Below, piece after piece: positions 1 to 6,350 of a stretch of DNA of 10,587 nucleotides. The position numbers and the translations under genes were made by a program. Each line of letters begins with the position of its first letter. The stretch's first letter is position 1. Below the pieces are notes generated by a model, which ran no database searches, was not told the origin of the DNA, and saw only the letters and a list, made by a program, of their open reading frames with translations. This stretch comes from WHSM01 sp050701635 (GTDB lineage: Bacteria > Actinomycetota > Actinomycetes > Mycobacteriales > Micromonosporaceae). The DNA lies in contig JBOGDF010000195.1 of the NCBI GenBank assembly GCA_050701635.1, forward strand, positions 1 to 10,587, written 5' to 3'.

Positions 1-186
1 GGCGTACGCCGCGCCCGCCCGCTGTCCTGGCTGCGGGACGTGGTGCTGCACTCGCCCCGGCTGGCGCCGGCGGCGGTCTGCTACGTGGGGATCGTGCTGG
101 CCGCGGAGCTGCGCCGCCGCGTCAACCGGCTGCGCGGGCGTACCGACTGGGGTCGTGACGAGTCCAGCCGGGAGGTCGTGACATGA
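1..186 (+). CDS. C-terminal end of a probable glycosyltransferase (5' end outside the window)
   Basis: Frame 1 is open from the left edge to a TGA at 184-186, giving the last 61 residues of a protein. The visible part has a hydrophobic stretch (LAPAAVCYVGIVLAAEL) flanked by arginine-rich segments and ends in a polar tail (TDWGRDESSREVVT). A membrane-associated C-terminus with a trailing W-x-R-D-x-S-S-R-like tail is common in actinobacterial GT2 glycosyltransferases. The stop overlaps the start of the following glycosyltransferase by 4 bp (ATGA), so the two are almost certainly co-transcribed and translationally coupled. Identity as a glycosyltransferase is inferred mainly from this context, since no catalytic motif lies inside the window. 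It could instead be another membrane-associated enzyme of the same polysaccharide cluster. Confidence 0.6.
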   Translation, partial: GVRRARPLSWLRDVVLHSPRLAPAAVCYVGIVLAAELRRRVNRLRGRTDWGRDESSREVVT

Positions 187-1103
187 CGACGCCGGTGGTC
201 AGCGTGATCGTGGTGAGCTACCAGACCCGGGAGCTGGTGCTGCGCTGCCTGGCGGCGCTGCGGCCAGGCGTACCGGCCGAGGTGATCGTGGTCGACAACG
301 GCTCCAGCGACGGCTCCGCCGACGCGATCAAGGCGGCGTTTCCGCAGGTCACGCTGGTCAGGCTGAACCAGAACATCGGCTGGGGGCGCGCCGTGAACGC
401 CGCCGCCGGACACGCCTGTGGCGACTACCTGCTGCTGCTCAACCCGGACGCCGTCGGGGTCGGCGACGTGGTCTCCGAGCTGGCCGGCTTCGCCGCGGCG
501 TACCCGGAGAACAAGCTCTACACCGGTCGCACACTGCGCGCCGACGGCGGCGACGACTGGCTCTCGTGTTTCGCGCTGCCGTCGCTGTGGGGGTACGCCT
601 GCTTCGCGCTCGGCCTGTCGTCGGTGTTCCGCCATTCGCGGCTTTTCAACCCTGAGAGCCTCCCCTGGTACGACCGCCGCACGGTGCGCGAAGTGCCCGC
701 CGCGTCGGGCTGCCTGCTGCTGGTGGAGCGGGCGGCGTTCGAGACGCTCGGCGGCTTCGATCCGCGCTACTTCCTCTACAGCGAGGACACCGACCTGTGC
801 GCCCGAGCGGCGGCGTACGGCTGGCGCCCGCTCCTGGACCCGGACGCCGCGGTGATCCACGTCGGCGGCGCGTCGCAGCGCCGGGCCGGCAAGCGGATCC
901 GGGTGCTGCGCGGCAAGTGCACGTACGTCCGGCGGCACTGGTTGCCGTGGCGGCGCCGGGCCGGGCTGGCGCTGTTGGCGACCGGCGTCCTGCTGCGGGC
1001 AACGCTGGCGCCGGGCTGGCGCGAGGTGTGGCAGGCCCGCCGTACCTGGCTACCCGGCTGGCCGCCGGTGCGCTCCCCGCACCCGGTCGACGCAAGGGGT
1101 TGA
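183..1103 (+). CDS. GT2 family glycosyltransferase, rhamnosyltransferase-like
   Basis: A 306-residue family 2 glycosyltransferase, probably transferring a sugar from a nucleotide donor to a lipid-linked or surface polysaccharide acceptor at the inner face of the membrane. Visible motifs are the N-terminal Rossmann-like strand VSVIVVSY (6-13), VDNGSSDGS (37-45) with the nucleotide-binding Asp38, NIGWGRAVN (64-72), the LNPDA motif that replaces the DxD (86-90), and GGFDPRYFLYSEDTDLC (190-206), whose Glu201-Asp202 match the acceptor/catalytic ED motif. This pattern resembles WbbL/RfbF-type rhamnosyltransferases; the actual sugar cannot be read from the sequence. A hydrophobic stretch around 259-275 may tether the C-terminus to the membrane. 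The ATG at 183 is chosen because GGAGG (171-175) lies 7 nt upstream and the start overlaps the previous stop as ATGA. It is the last gene of its operon. Confidence 0.9.
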   Translation: MTTPVVSVIVVSYQTRELVLRCLAALRPGVPAEVIVVDNGSSDGSADAIKAAFPQVTLVRLNQNIGWGRAVNAAAGHACGDYLLLLNPDAVGVGDVVSELAGFAAAYPENKLYTGRTLRADGGDDWLSCFALPSLWGYACFALGLSSVFRHSRLFNPESLPWYDRRTVREVPAASGCLLLVERAAFETLGGFDPRYFLYSEDTDLCARAAAYGWRPLLDPDAAVIHVGGASQRRAGKRIRVLRGKCTYVRRHWLPWRRRAGLALLATGVLLRATLAPGWREVWQARRTWLPGWPPVRSPHPVDARG

Positions 1104-1141
1104 TTCGCACGTCGTGATGCTCCAAGCTATGGCCTACGCTC

Positions 1142-1160
1142 GGGAAATCGATTACTTCCC
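1142..1160. promoter_or_regulatory. Inverted repeat upstream of the secreted DUF4185 gene
   Basis: The 80-bp gap between the glycosyltransferase and the secreted-protein gene contains GGGAA (1142-1146) and TTCCC (1156-1160) around an A+T-richer core that includes the palindrome AATCGATT (1146-1153). The gap is clearly less GC-rich than its surroundings. A TTGATT hexamer at 1100-1105 could be a -35 element, but no convincing -10 lies at the right distance. The spot suits an operator or promoter element for the downstream gene. A good Shine-Dalgarno (GGGAGA, 1173-1178) follows just before the ATG at 1184. This is only a candidate. Confidence 0.25.
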
Positions 1161-1183
1161 CTTGGCCCGGCTGGGAGACAACG

Positions 1184-3478
1184 ATGAACAGAGTCGGCTC
1201 CGCGCTGATGACCCTGACCGTGTGCCTGACCGCGCTGCTGTTGCCGGCCGCGCCCGCCCAGGCCGTCCCGCCGTCCCGCCCCGGCACAGCGGTCTCGCCG
1301 CTGGCCACCGACGCGGGCTGCATCGCCCAGAGCAGCTTCGGCACCGAGGTCGGCAAACCCGGAAACTTCGAAGTGGTGGTACGCGAAGGCAACGAGCTGG
1401 TGCACTACTGGCACAACAACTCCGACCCGAACCTGGCGTGGACCCGCGGTCAGGTGATCACCAGCTCGGCCACCGGCCCCGGCTGCATCATCCAGAGCGA
1501 CTTCAAGGGCCCGAACGGGCACGGCAACCTGGAGGTGGTCGTACAGGAGGGCAGCCAGGTCGGGCACTACTGGCACGACAGCTCCCGCCCGGACGACCCC
1601 TGGCGCAAGGCCGCCACCTTCGGTACGGGCGTCACCGGCGCACCCCGGATCATCCAGAGCGACTTCCTCAGCAACGGGCACGGCAACTTCGAGGCGGTCG
1701 TGCCGGAGGGCAGCAGCCTGGTGCACTACTGGAAGGACAACGGCGCCGTCGGCAACCCGTGGCGCCGGGGCCTGACCATCGCCACCGGGATCAGCTCCGC
1801 CGGCTCGATCGTGCAGAGCGACTACAAAGGCCCGAGCGGGCACGGCAACTTCGAGGTCGTGGTACGCGCCGGAGACCACCTGGACCGCTACTGGCACGAC
1901 AACACGAACGTCGAGAACCCCTGGCAGTACGCCGGCAGCTTCGGCACCGGCGCCACCGGCGCGCCGTCGCTGATCCAGAGCAGCTTCGGCAGGGAGTTCC
2001 CGAACGGGCACGGCACGCTCGAAGTCGCCTCCCGGGAAGGCTCCAACCTGGTGCACCACTTCAAGCCTCACAACGGCGCATGGACCCGCGGCCAGACCAT
2101 CGCCACCGGGGTCAACTCGTACGGGTCGCTGATCCAGAGCACCATCGGCGCCGGGCAGCACAAGAACTTCGAGGTGGTGGTGCTGGGCGGGCCGGCGGCC
2201 GAGCCACCCGACTCCCGGGTCGAGGGCGGCTGGACCGACTACCAGCTCGAACACATCTGGCACGACAACGCCGACATCACCTCGCCGTGGCGCAACGGGC
2301 AGACCATCACGTACCGGGGGCGCAGCGAGAAGGTCTGCCAGCTCACCGGCGGCTTCGACCGAGAGCAGCTCAAGACCACCACCAACGACACCGCGAACCG
2401 CGGCACCATGACCGGCACCGACCTCGGCTACCCGGTGGACGACGGCAACCAGTTGACCTTGTTCTTCGGCGACTCCCGCCCCGACGACGGACCGGTGAAC
2501 GAATTCCGGCTCGATGACGCGGTCGCCGAGAGCAACGACACCGCGCTCCCCACCATGATCAACTGCCTCGACATGGCGCTGATCGCCGACAACAACAACT
2601 ACACCCCGCCGAAGGTGTACGGACCCGAGATCATGCAGGGGCTGTTCAACGTACCGTCGAGCGGCTTCTCCGCCGGCGGCGACCTGTACGGCATCTTCTG
2701 GACCGACCACTGCTGGGACATGGACTCCGCCACCAGCGAATGCCGCTCCACCACGCCCGGCACCAACAAGTACGGCAGGGGCGTGCTCGCCCGCCGCAAC
2801 GCCGACCGCCGTACGTACACCAACCTGTTCACGCTGCCGATCGCGTACAACTACACCGCCGCGTTCAACGCCAACCACGTCGCCGGCATCCCCGCCGGAC
2901 AGAACCTCGGGGTGTACGTCTACGGCGTCAACCTCTACCGCCAGGACTACCCGACGCTGGCGTACGTGCCGAGCGGCTCGGCGCAGAACCCAGCAGCGTG
3001 GCGCTACTTCGCCGGGCGGGACGCGTCGGAGAACCCGATCTGGAGCACCGACCCGGGCGCCGGCCGGAAGGTGTTCGACACCGGCGACCCGGAGACCGGC
3101 TGCATCGGCGAGTTCTCGGTGTCCTGGGTGGCGCCGCTCGGCAAGTGGCTGATGCTCTACAACTGCCAGCTCCCGGGCGTGAACGGCGGCAGCGTACGGG
3201 CCCGGCTGGCGAACGCGCCCTGGGGCCCGTGGTCGGCGCCGACCGAGGTGTTCCACCCCGGCACCGACCAGGCCTGGTGCCACTACATGCACGAGGCCAG
3301 CCGGGTCTGCGACACCGCCGACGAGTGGGGCAACCTGCAGGGCGACCCGTACGGCCCGTATGTGCTCTCCCGGTTCACCCGGGCCACGCCGCAAGGTGCC
3401 GCGATCTACTTCGCGATGTCGACGTGGAACCCGTACCAGACCGTGGTGATGCGGATGAACCTCAGATCGGCCCCGTAA
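1184..3478 (+). CDS. Secreted protein with six propeller/lectin-like repeats and a C-terminal DUF4185 domain
   Basis: A 764-residue exported protein. Residues 1-27 are a Sec signal peptide: basic start MNR, hydrophobic core LMTLTVCLTALLL, and an AQA cleavage site before VPP. Residues about 45-382 hold six repeats of ~54 residues, each following the pattern IIQSxF...GHGNFEVVVxEGxxLxHYWHDN...PWxxG..ATG, as expected for beta-propeller blades or a lectin-like fold. Residues ~383-764 match the DUF4185 pattern: KVCQLTG, GTDLGYPVDDGN, LTLFFGDS (425-431), VYGPEIMQG (478-486), and a late WSVSWV/LMLYN-type segment (IGEFSVSWVAPLGKWLMLYN). DUF4185 is, as I recall, a glycoside-hydrolase-43-like propeller of unknown activity. 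Several cysteines (510, 520, 640, 661, 699, 709) could form disulfides outside the cell. The start has GGGAGA 5 nt upstream. Binding to or cleavage of a surface or environmental glycan is inference; the substrate is unknown. Confidence 0.88.
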   Translation: MNRVGSALMTLTVCLTALLLPAAPAQAVPPSRPGTAVSPLATDAGCIAQSSFGTEVGKPGNFEVVVREGNELVHYWHNNSDPNLAWTRGQVITSSATGPGCIIQSDFKGPNGHGNLEVVVQEGSQVGHYWHDSSRPDDPWRKAATFGTGVTGAPRIIQSDFLSNGHGNFEAVVPEGSSLVHYWKDNGAVGNPWRRGLTIATGISSAGSIVQSDYKGPSGHGNFEVVVRAGDHLDRYWHDNTNVENPWQYAGSFGTGATGAPSLIQSSFGREFPNGHGTLEVASREGSNLVHHFKPHNGAWTRGQTIATGVNSYGSLIQSTIGAGQHKNFEVVVLGGPAAEPPDSRVEGGWTDYQLEHIWHDNADITSPWRNGQTITYRGRSEKVCQLTGGFDREQLKTTTNDTANRGTMTGTDLGYPVDDGNQLTLFFGDSRPDDGPVNEFRLDDAVAESNDTALPTMINCLDMALIADNNNYTPPKVYGPEIMQGLFNVPSSGFSAGGDLYGIFWTDHCWDMDSATSECRSTTPGTNKYGRGVLARRNADRRTYTNLFTLPIAYNYTAAFNANHVAGIPAGQNLGVYVYGVNLYRQDYPTLAYVPSGSAQNPAAWRYFAGRDASENPIWSTDPGAGRKVFDTGDPETGCIGEFSVSWVAPLGKWLMLYNCQLPGVNGGSVRARLANAPWGPWSAPTEVFHPGTDQAWCHYMHEASRVCDTADEWGNLQGDPYGPYVLSRFTRATPQGAAIYFAMSTWNPYQTVVMRMNLRSAP
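1316..2329 (+). repeat. Six tandem coding repeats (~54 residues each) in the secreted protein
   Basis: Repeats begin near residues 45, 100, 154, 207, 261 and 314, a spacing of 53-55 residues. Each has an IIQS/LIQS strand, a GHGNFEVVV strand, an HYWHDN-type strand and a W-x-x-G turn. The DNA is visibly repetitive too, with recurring ATCCAGAGCG and GGGCACGGCAACTTCGAGG-like blocks. Repeat 5 is divergent (HHFKPHNG replaces the HYWHDN segment), and repeat 6 has an insertion of about 18 residues (near 336-354) between its second and third strands. Six similar units could close as a propeller or serve as multivalent ligand sites; no fold was computed. Confidence 0.85.
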
Positions 3479-3479
3479 C

Positions 3480-3493
3480 CCCGGGGCGCCGGG
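3480..3493. terminator. Weak candidate terminator between convergent genes
   Basis: The 23-bp gap between the convergent DUF4185 gene (stop at 3478) and the sigma factor gene (stop at 3502) holds a short G+C hairpin, CCCGG (3480-3484), loop GGCG, CCGGG (3489-3493), and an overlapping palindrome CCCCGGGG (3479-3486). There is no T-tract. A stem of this size is weak and common by chance in GC-rich DNA, so the call rests mostly on position. Confidence 0.3.
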
Positions 3494-3501
3494 CTCGTCG
3501 G

Positions 3502-4425
3502 TCAATCCGTGGACCGGCGAGCCTGGTACGCCTCGCGCTGGACCGCCCAGGCGTCGGCCACCGGACCCAGGTGCCCGAGCTTGTCGGGGTTGACCACCGC
3601 GCGGATCGTCTGGATCTGCCCGTCGAGTACGTCGAGCGTCACGGTACCGATCACCTTGTCGTCCCGATCGCGGAAGATCGCGCCCGGCTGACCGTTCACC
3701 TCGTGCGGCTCCAGCGCCACCCCGATCTGGGCTATCCAGGGGGCGACCGAGGCGAACACGCGCGCCACGTTCTCGGCACCGGCGACGCCCCTGGCGAACG
3801 CCGGGGCCTTGCCGCCACCGTCCCCGATCATCTGTACGTCAGCGGCGAGCAGTTCCCTCAGGCCCTGGACGTCGCCTTCCCGGAACGCGTCGAAGAAGCG
3901 CGCCGCCAGCTCGTCCCGCTCCCTGCGGTCCGCGTCGAACCGGGGGCGTCCTGCGTCCATGTGGCGCCGCGCCCGTACCGCGAGCTGGCGGCACGCCGCC
4001 TCCGACCTGCCCACCGCCGACGCGACCTCACCGAAGCCGAACCCGAACACCTCGCGCAGTACGAAGACCGCCCGCTCGAGCGGGCTGAGCCGCTCGAGCA
4101 GCAACAGGGCGGCCATCGACACCGAGTCGGCCAGCTCCGCGGACCGCGCGGGATCGGAGTACGGGTCGGTGAGCAGCGGCTCGGGGAACCACTCCCCGAC
4201 GTACTGCTCCCGCCGGAAGCGGGCCGAGCGCAGTACGTCGATCGCGATCCGGGTCACCACGGCCGAGAGGAAGGCCTTGGTCGACGTGGGTAGTGTCGGA
4301 GACGCCTGGTAGCGCAGCCAGGTCTCCTGGACCGCGTCCTCTGCCTCGCTCACACTGCCGAGGATCCGGTACGCGATCGCGAACAGCAACGGCCGCAGCT
4401 CCTCGAACTCCTCGGCCCGGGTCAT
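3502..4425 (-). CDS. sigJ: ECF41-family (SigJ-type) RNA polymerase sigma factor with fused SnoaL-like regulatory domain
   Basis: A 307-residue alternative sigma factor. Region sigma2 is at about 6-72 (LLFAIAYRILGSVSEAEDAVQETWLRY) and sigma4 at about 105-158 (LERAVFVLREVFGFGFGEVASAVGRSEAACRQLAVRARRHM, with its helix-turn-helix). A C-terminal SnoaL-like domain (~165-285) makes it much longer than an ordinary ECF factor. Three signatures known for group ECF41 are present: WFPEP (79-83, usually WLPEP) in the inter-domain linker, DGGGK (202-206) and NPDKL (279-283). In this group the C-terminal extension acts as a built-in regulator in place of an anti-sigma factor. The ATG at 4425 is preferred over an upstream in-frame ATG at 4455, because it overlaps the epimerase stop as ATGA and has an AGGAAGAG Shine-Dalgarno just upstream. 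It is the second gene of the epimerase operon and probably transcribes it from 5384-5410. Confidence 0.93.
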   Translation of the reverse strand: MTRAEEFEELRPLLFAIAYRILGSVSEAEDAVQETWLRYQASPTLPTSTKAFLSAVVTRIAIDVLRSARFRREQYVGEWFPEPLLTDPYSDPARSAELADSVSMAALLLLERLSPLERAVFVLREVFGFGFGEVASAVGRSEAACRQLAVRARRHMDAGRPRFDADRRERDELAARFFDAFREGDVQGLRELLAADVQMIGDGGGKAPAFARGVAGAENVARVFASVAPWIAQIGVALEPHEVNGQPGAIFRDRDDKVIGTVTLDVLDGQIQTIRAVVNPDKLGHLGPVADAWAVQREAYQARRSTD

Positions 4426-5336
4426 GTGAGCTCTTCCTTGAACCCCTGTCGCCACGACGGATGGCGCAGCTGCCAGCCGAGCTCCCGCTTGGCCTTGGCG
4501 TTGGAGAAGCCACGCCCCTGGGTCATCATGCCCACCGCCATCTCACCGGCCAGCAGCCGGACCAGCCAGGCGGGGACCCGCCGCGGCGGTTTGGCCCCGG
4601 CGCACTGCGCGAGATAGGGCAGCCACTCGCTGACCGGTGCCGGCTCGTCATCGACGATGTTGAACACGCCCGTCGCCTTCTGCTCCACCGCGAGGACGGT
4701 AGCGCTCGCCGCGTCGTCAATGTGCACCCACGAGACATAGCCGGTGCCGCCCCCGACAAGTGGGAGCAGCCGCTTGCGTACCAGCGTGAGCTGCTCGTCC
4801 CAGGCGCCCCGCCCGTAGAACCCGCCGTAGCGCAGCACGGCGCCGCCAGCCCTGACCACCGCGTCCTCCATGTGGTTGATCGCCTTCGTTCCCTCGATCA
4901 CCTCCAGCGGGTCCTCCTCGGTCTTGACCCATCCGCCTTTGCGGAGTCCGTTCATGCTGGCGTGGCTCTGCGTGACCACGTGCGAGACACCGGTCGCCTC
5001 GGCCGCGGCCAGCAGGTGGTCGATCCCCTCGCTACGCAGCCGGTTGGTGCCGGCGAAGAAGCGGTCGGCTTTCCTGAGGTTGGGCCTGCCGGCGTGCGCC
5101 ACGGAAAGAGCAGTCATCTGATTCACGATCACGTCCGGCTGGGCCTTGGCCACCGCCTCTCCGACCGACACCGCGTCCAGCCCGTCCATCACGACACCCT
5201 CCGCGCCCAGCTGATCCAGCAGCCGCACCTTGCCTGCGCTCGTCGTCGTCGCCGTCACCTGGTGACCCAGGGCCACCAGCTGTGGCACCAGACGACGCCC
5301 GATCACCCCACTTCCGCCTGCCACGAACACCCGCAT
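4422..5336 (-). CDS. NAD(P)-dependent epimerase/oxidoreductase, atypical SDR family
   Basis: A 304-residue Rossmann-fold protein starting MRVFVAGGSGVIGRR, whose glycine-rich dinucleotide-binding loop is at residues 7-13 (GGSGVIG). Later features are an RYGGFYGRG-type segment, a WVHIDDAASA motif and FNIVDDEP, typical of extended or atypical SDRs in the NAD-dependent epimerase/dehydratase group. The usual YxxxK catalytic pair is not evident at its expected place (the segment reads EGTKAINHMEDAV), so activity as a classical epimerase is doubtful; the substrate is unknown. The ATG at 5336 is chosen because an upstream in-frame ATG at 5411 lies on the -35 box of the promoter, and the GGSG fold begins right after 5336. 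The gene overlaps the ECF41 sigma gene by ATGA. Oxidoreductases and epimerases are among the standard (COE) partners of ECF41 factors, which supports a shared stress or redox-related role. Confidence 0.88.
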   Translation of the reverse strand: MRVFVAGGSGVIGRRLVPQLVALGHQVTATTTSAGKVRLLDQLGAEGVVMDGLDAVSVGEAVAKAQPDVIVNQMTALSVAHAGRPNLRKADRFFAGTNRLRSEGIDHLLAAAEATGVSHVVTQSHASMNGLRKGGWVKTEEDPLEVIEGTKAINHMEDAVVRAGGAVLRYGGFYGRGAWDEQLTLVRKRLLPLVGGGTGYVSWVHIDDAASATVLAVEQKATGVFNIVDDEPAPVSEWLPYLAQCAGAKPPRRVPAWLVRLLAGEMAVGMMTQGRGFSNAKAKRELGWQLRHPSWRQGFKEELT

Positions 5337-5383
5337 GACCGTCACCGTCCTGATTCCGGAGTCTGTCTGTCTCTGATACCCGA

Positions 5384-5410
5384 GACGGGACAGCCCGGCC
5401 GTCTGTGACA
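5384..5410 (-). promoter_or_regulatory. ECF41-type promoter of the epimerase-sigJ operon
   Basis: Read on the minus strand, TGTCACA lies at 5410-5404 and CGTC at 5387-5384, separated by exactly 16 nt. This is the promoter signature I recall for ECF41 sigma factors (TGTCACA-n16-CGTC). It sits 47 bp upstream of the epimerase ATG at 5336, which leaves a leader of about 40 nt if transcription starts 5-8 nt after the -10. I found no other TGTCACA in the window on either strand. An ECF41 gene is second in the operon, so positive autoregulation is the natural inference. Confidence 0.8.
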
Positions 5411-5424
5411 TGCCAGGGAAGATC

Positions 5425-6213
5425 TCAGCCGGGGTCGGCGGGCCGGTCGAAGGCGGCGACGGTCCGGTCGGCGTACGCGGACGCGTCCCCGTACGCCATC
5501 GGGCCGTCCCAGGTACGCGGCAGCGGCCCGGCGCCCGGCACCACGCGCGCGACCACCGCGTCGAGTACGGTCTCCGCGTCCCCGACCCACAGGTGCTTGG
5601 CGCCGTCCACCCCGACGATCTCGGCCTGGGTGAGCGGGGCGAACCGGCGCCGCGCCTCGTCCGGCCGCAGGTAGTCGTCGTACTCGGGCACCAGGGCGGT
5701 CACCGGCTTGCCCGAGTCGGCCCAGCTCGCCAGCTGCTCGGGGGTGGTGTGGCGCAGCGGCGGGGAGAGCAGGATCGCGCCCTGTACGCCGGGGTCGCAG
5801 CCGTACATCAGCGCCAGGTCGGTGCCGAACGACCAGGCCAGCAGCCAGATCCGGGGAAGGTCGGCGAACTCCGCGTACTCGATCGCGGCCGCGACGTCGT
5901 ACCGCTCGGAGACGCCGTTGTCGAACGTGCCCTGGCTGGTGCCGCGGACGCTGGAGGTGCCCCGGGTGTTGAACCGCAGCACCGCCACACCGGCGAGCGC
6001 CGGCAGCCGCCAGGCCGCCTTGCGGAACACGTGGCTGTCCATCATGCCGCCGTGGGTGGGCAGCGGATGCAGGCACACCAGGGTGGCCACCGGATCGGTG
6101 GTCTCGGGGAGCGCCAGCTCCCCCACCAGCGTCAGCCCGTCGGCGGTATGCAGCTCGATCTCCTCCCGGCGCGCGGGCAGGATCGAGTTGGCGCGGATCG
6201 GCTGTGCGGTCAC
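5425..6213 (-). CDS. Alpha/beta hydrolase family protein (COG2945-like)
   Basis: A 262-residue alpha/beta hydrolase, presumably cytosolic, of unknown substrate. The core begins with TLVCLHPLPTHGGMMDS, an HPxPxxGG oxyanion segment (about 49-56) like that of the COG2945 predicted hydrolases. The nucleophile elbow is AWSFG (Ser128), a variant of GxSxG with Ala in the first position. An acid is offered by the YDDYLRP segment (Asp179/180) and the catalytic His by GAKHLWVG (His207). The GTG at 6213 is chosen because VTAQPIRANSILPARREE begins the conserved part; an in-frame ATG at 6312 would add a low-complexity Arg-rich leader running over the palindrome at 6279-6300. No clear Shine-Dalgarno precedes the GTG, so translation may be leaderless. 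Its stop is 14 bp before the ECF41 -35 box, so read-through into the epimerase operon is possible. Confidence 0.85.
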   Translation of the reverse strand: MTAQPIRANSILPARREEIELHTADGLTLVGELALPETTDPVATLVCLHPLPTHGGMMDSHVFRKAAWRLPALAGVAVLRFNTRGTSSVRGTSQGTFDNGVSERYDVAAAIEYAEFADLPRIWLLAWSFGTDLALMYGCDPGVQGAILLSPPLRHTTPEQLASWADSGKPVTALVPEYDDYLRPDEARRRFAPLTQAEIVGVDGAKHLWVGDAETVLDAVVARVVPGAGPLPRTWDGPMAYGDASAYADRTVAAFDRPADPG

Positions 6214-6278
6214 GTACCGGAGTCTCGCACGCGGCTTTCCCAGCCCCGCGTCGCTGCCCCTGGTGTGGCTGCACGGAC

Positions 6279-6300
6279 GTGACCGGATCGGTCCGGTGAC
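6279..6300. promoter_or_regulatory. 22-bp imperfect palindrome in the hydrolase/isochorismatase divergent region
   Basis: The 137-bp region between the divergent starts at 6213 and 6351 contains ACCGGA (6282-6287), TCGG, TCCGGT (6292-6297), flanked by GTG and GAC so that 18 of 22 positions are symmetric. The size and two-fold symmetry are those of an operator for a dimeric regulator. The GlxA-type regulator encoded nearby at 6955-7866 is one possible ligand, but that is conjecture, since AraC-family sites are more often direct repeats. The rest of the region shows no strong consensus promoter. Confidence 0.4.
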
Positions 6301-6350
6301 CGGCCGGATCATGCCTTACCGCGCCGCCCCGGCCAGGGCAGGCTGGACGC

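Noticed and set aside
1316..2329. Regular repeats considered as CRISPR or satellite DNA
   Set aside because: The period is about 160 bp, in frame, and the repeats encode conserved protein strands; there are no short identical repeats with unique spacers.
1114..2517. A 467-codon plus-strand frame overlapping the start of the secreted protein
   Set aside because: It is out of frame with the DUF4185 protein, extremely Arg/Pro-rich and lacks recognisable motifs; its repetitiveness only mirrors the repeats in the real frame.
1127..3505. A 792-codon open frame on the minus strand opposite the secreted protein
   Set aside because: Its translation is low-complexity (Val/Gly/Arg/Ala-rich) with no domain, while the plus strand has a signal peptide, repeats and DUF4185 motifs. 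It is a codon-bias shadow of high-GC DNA.
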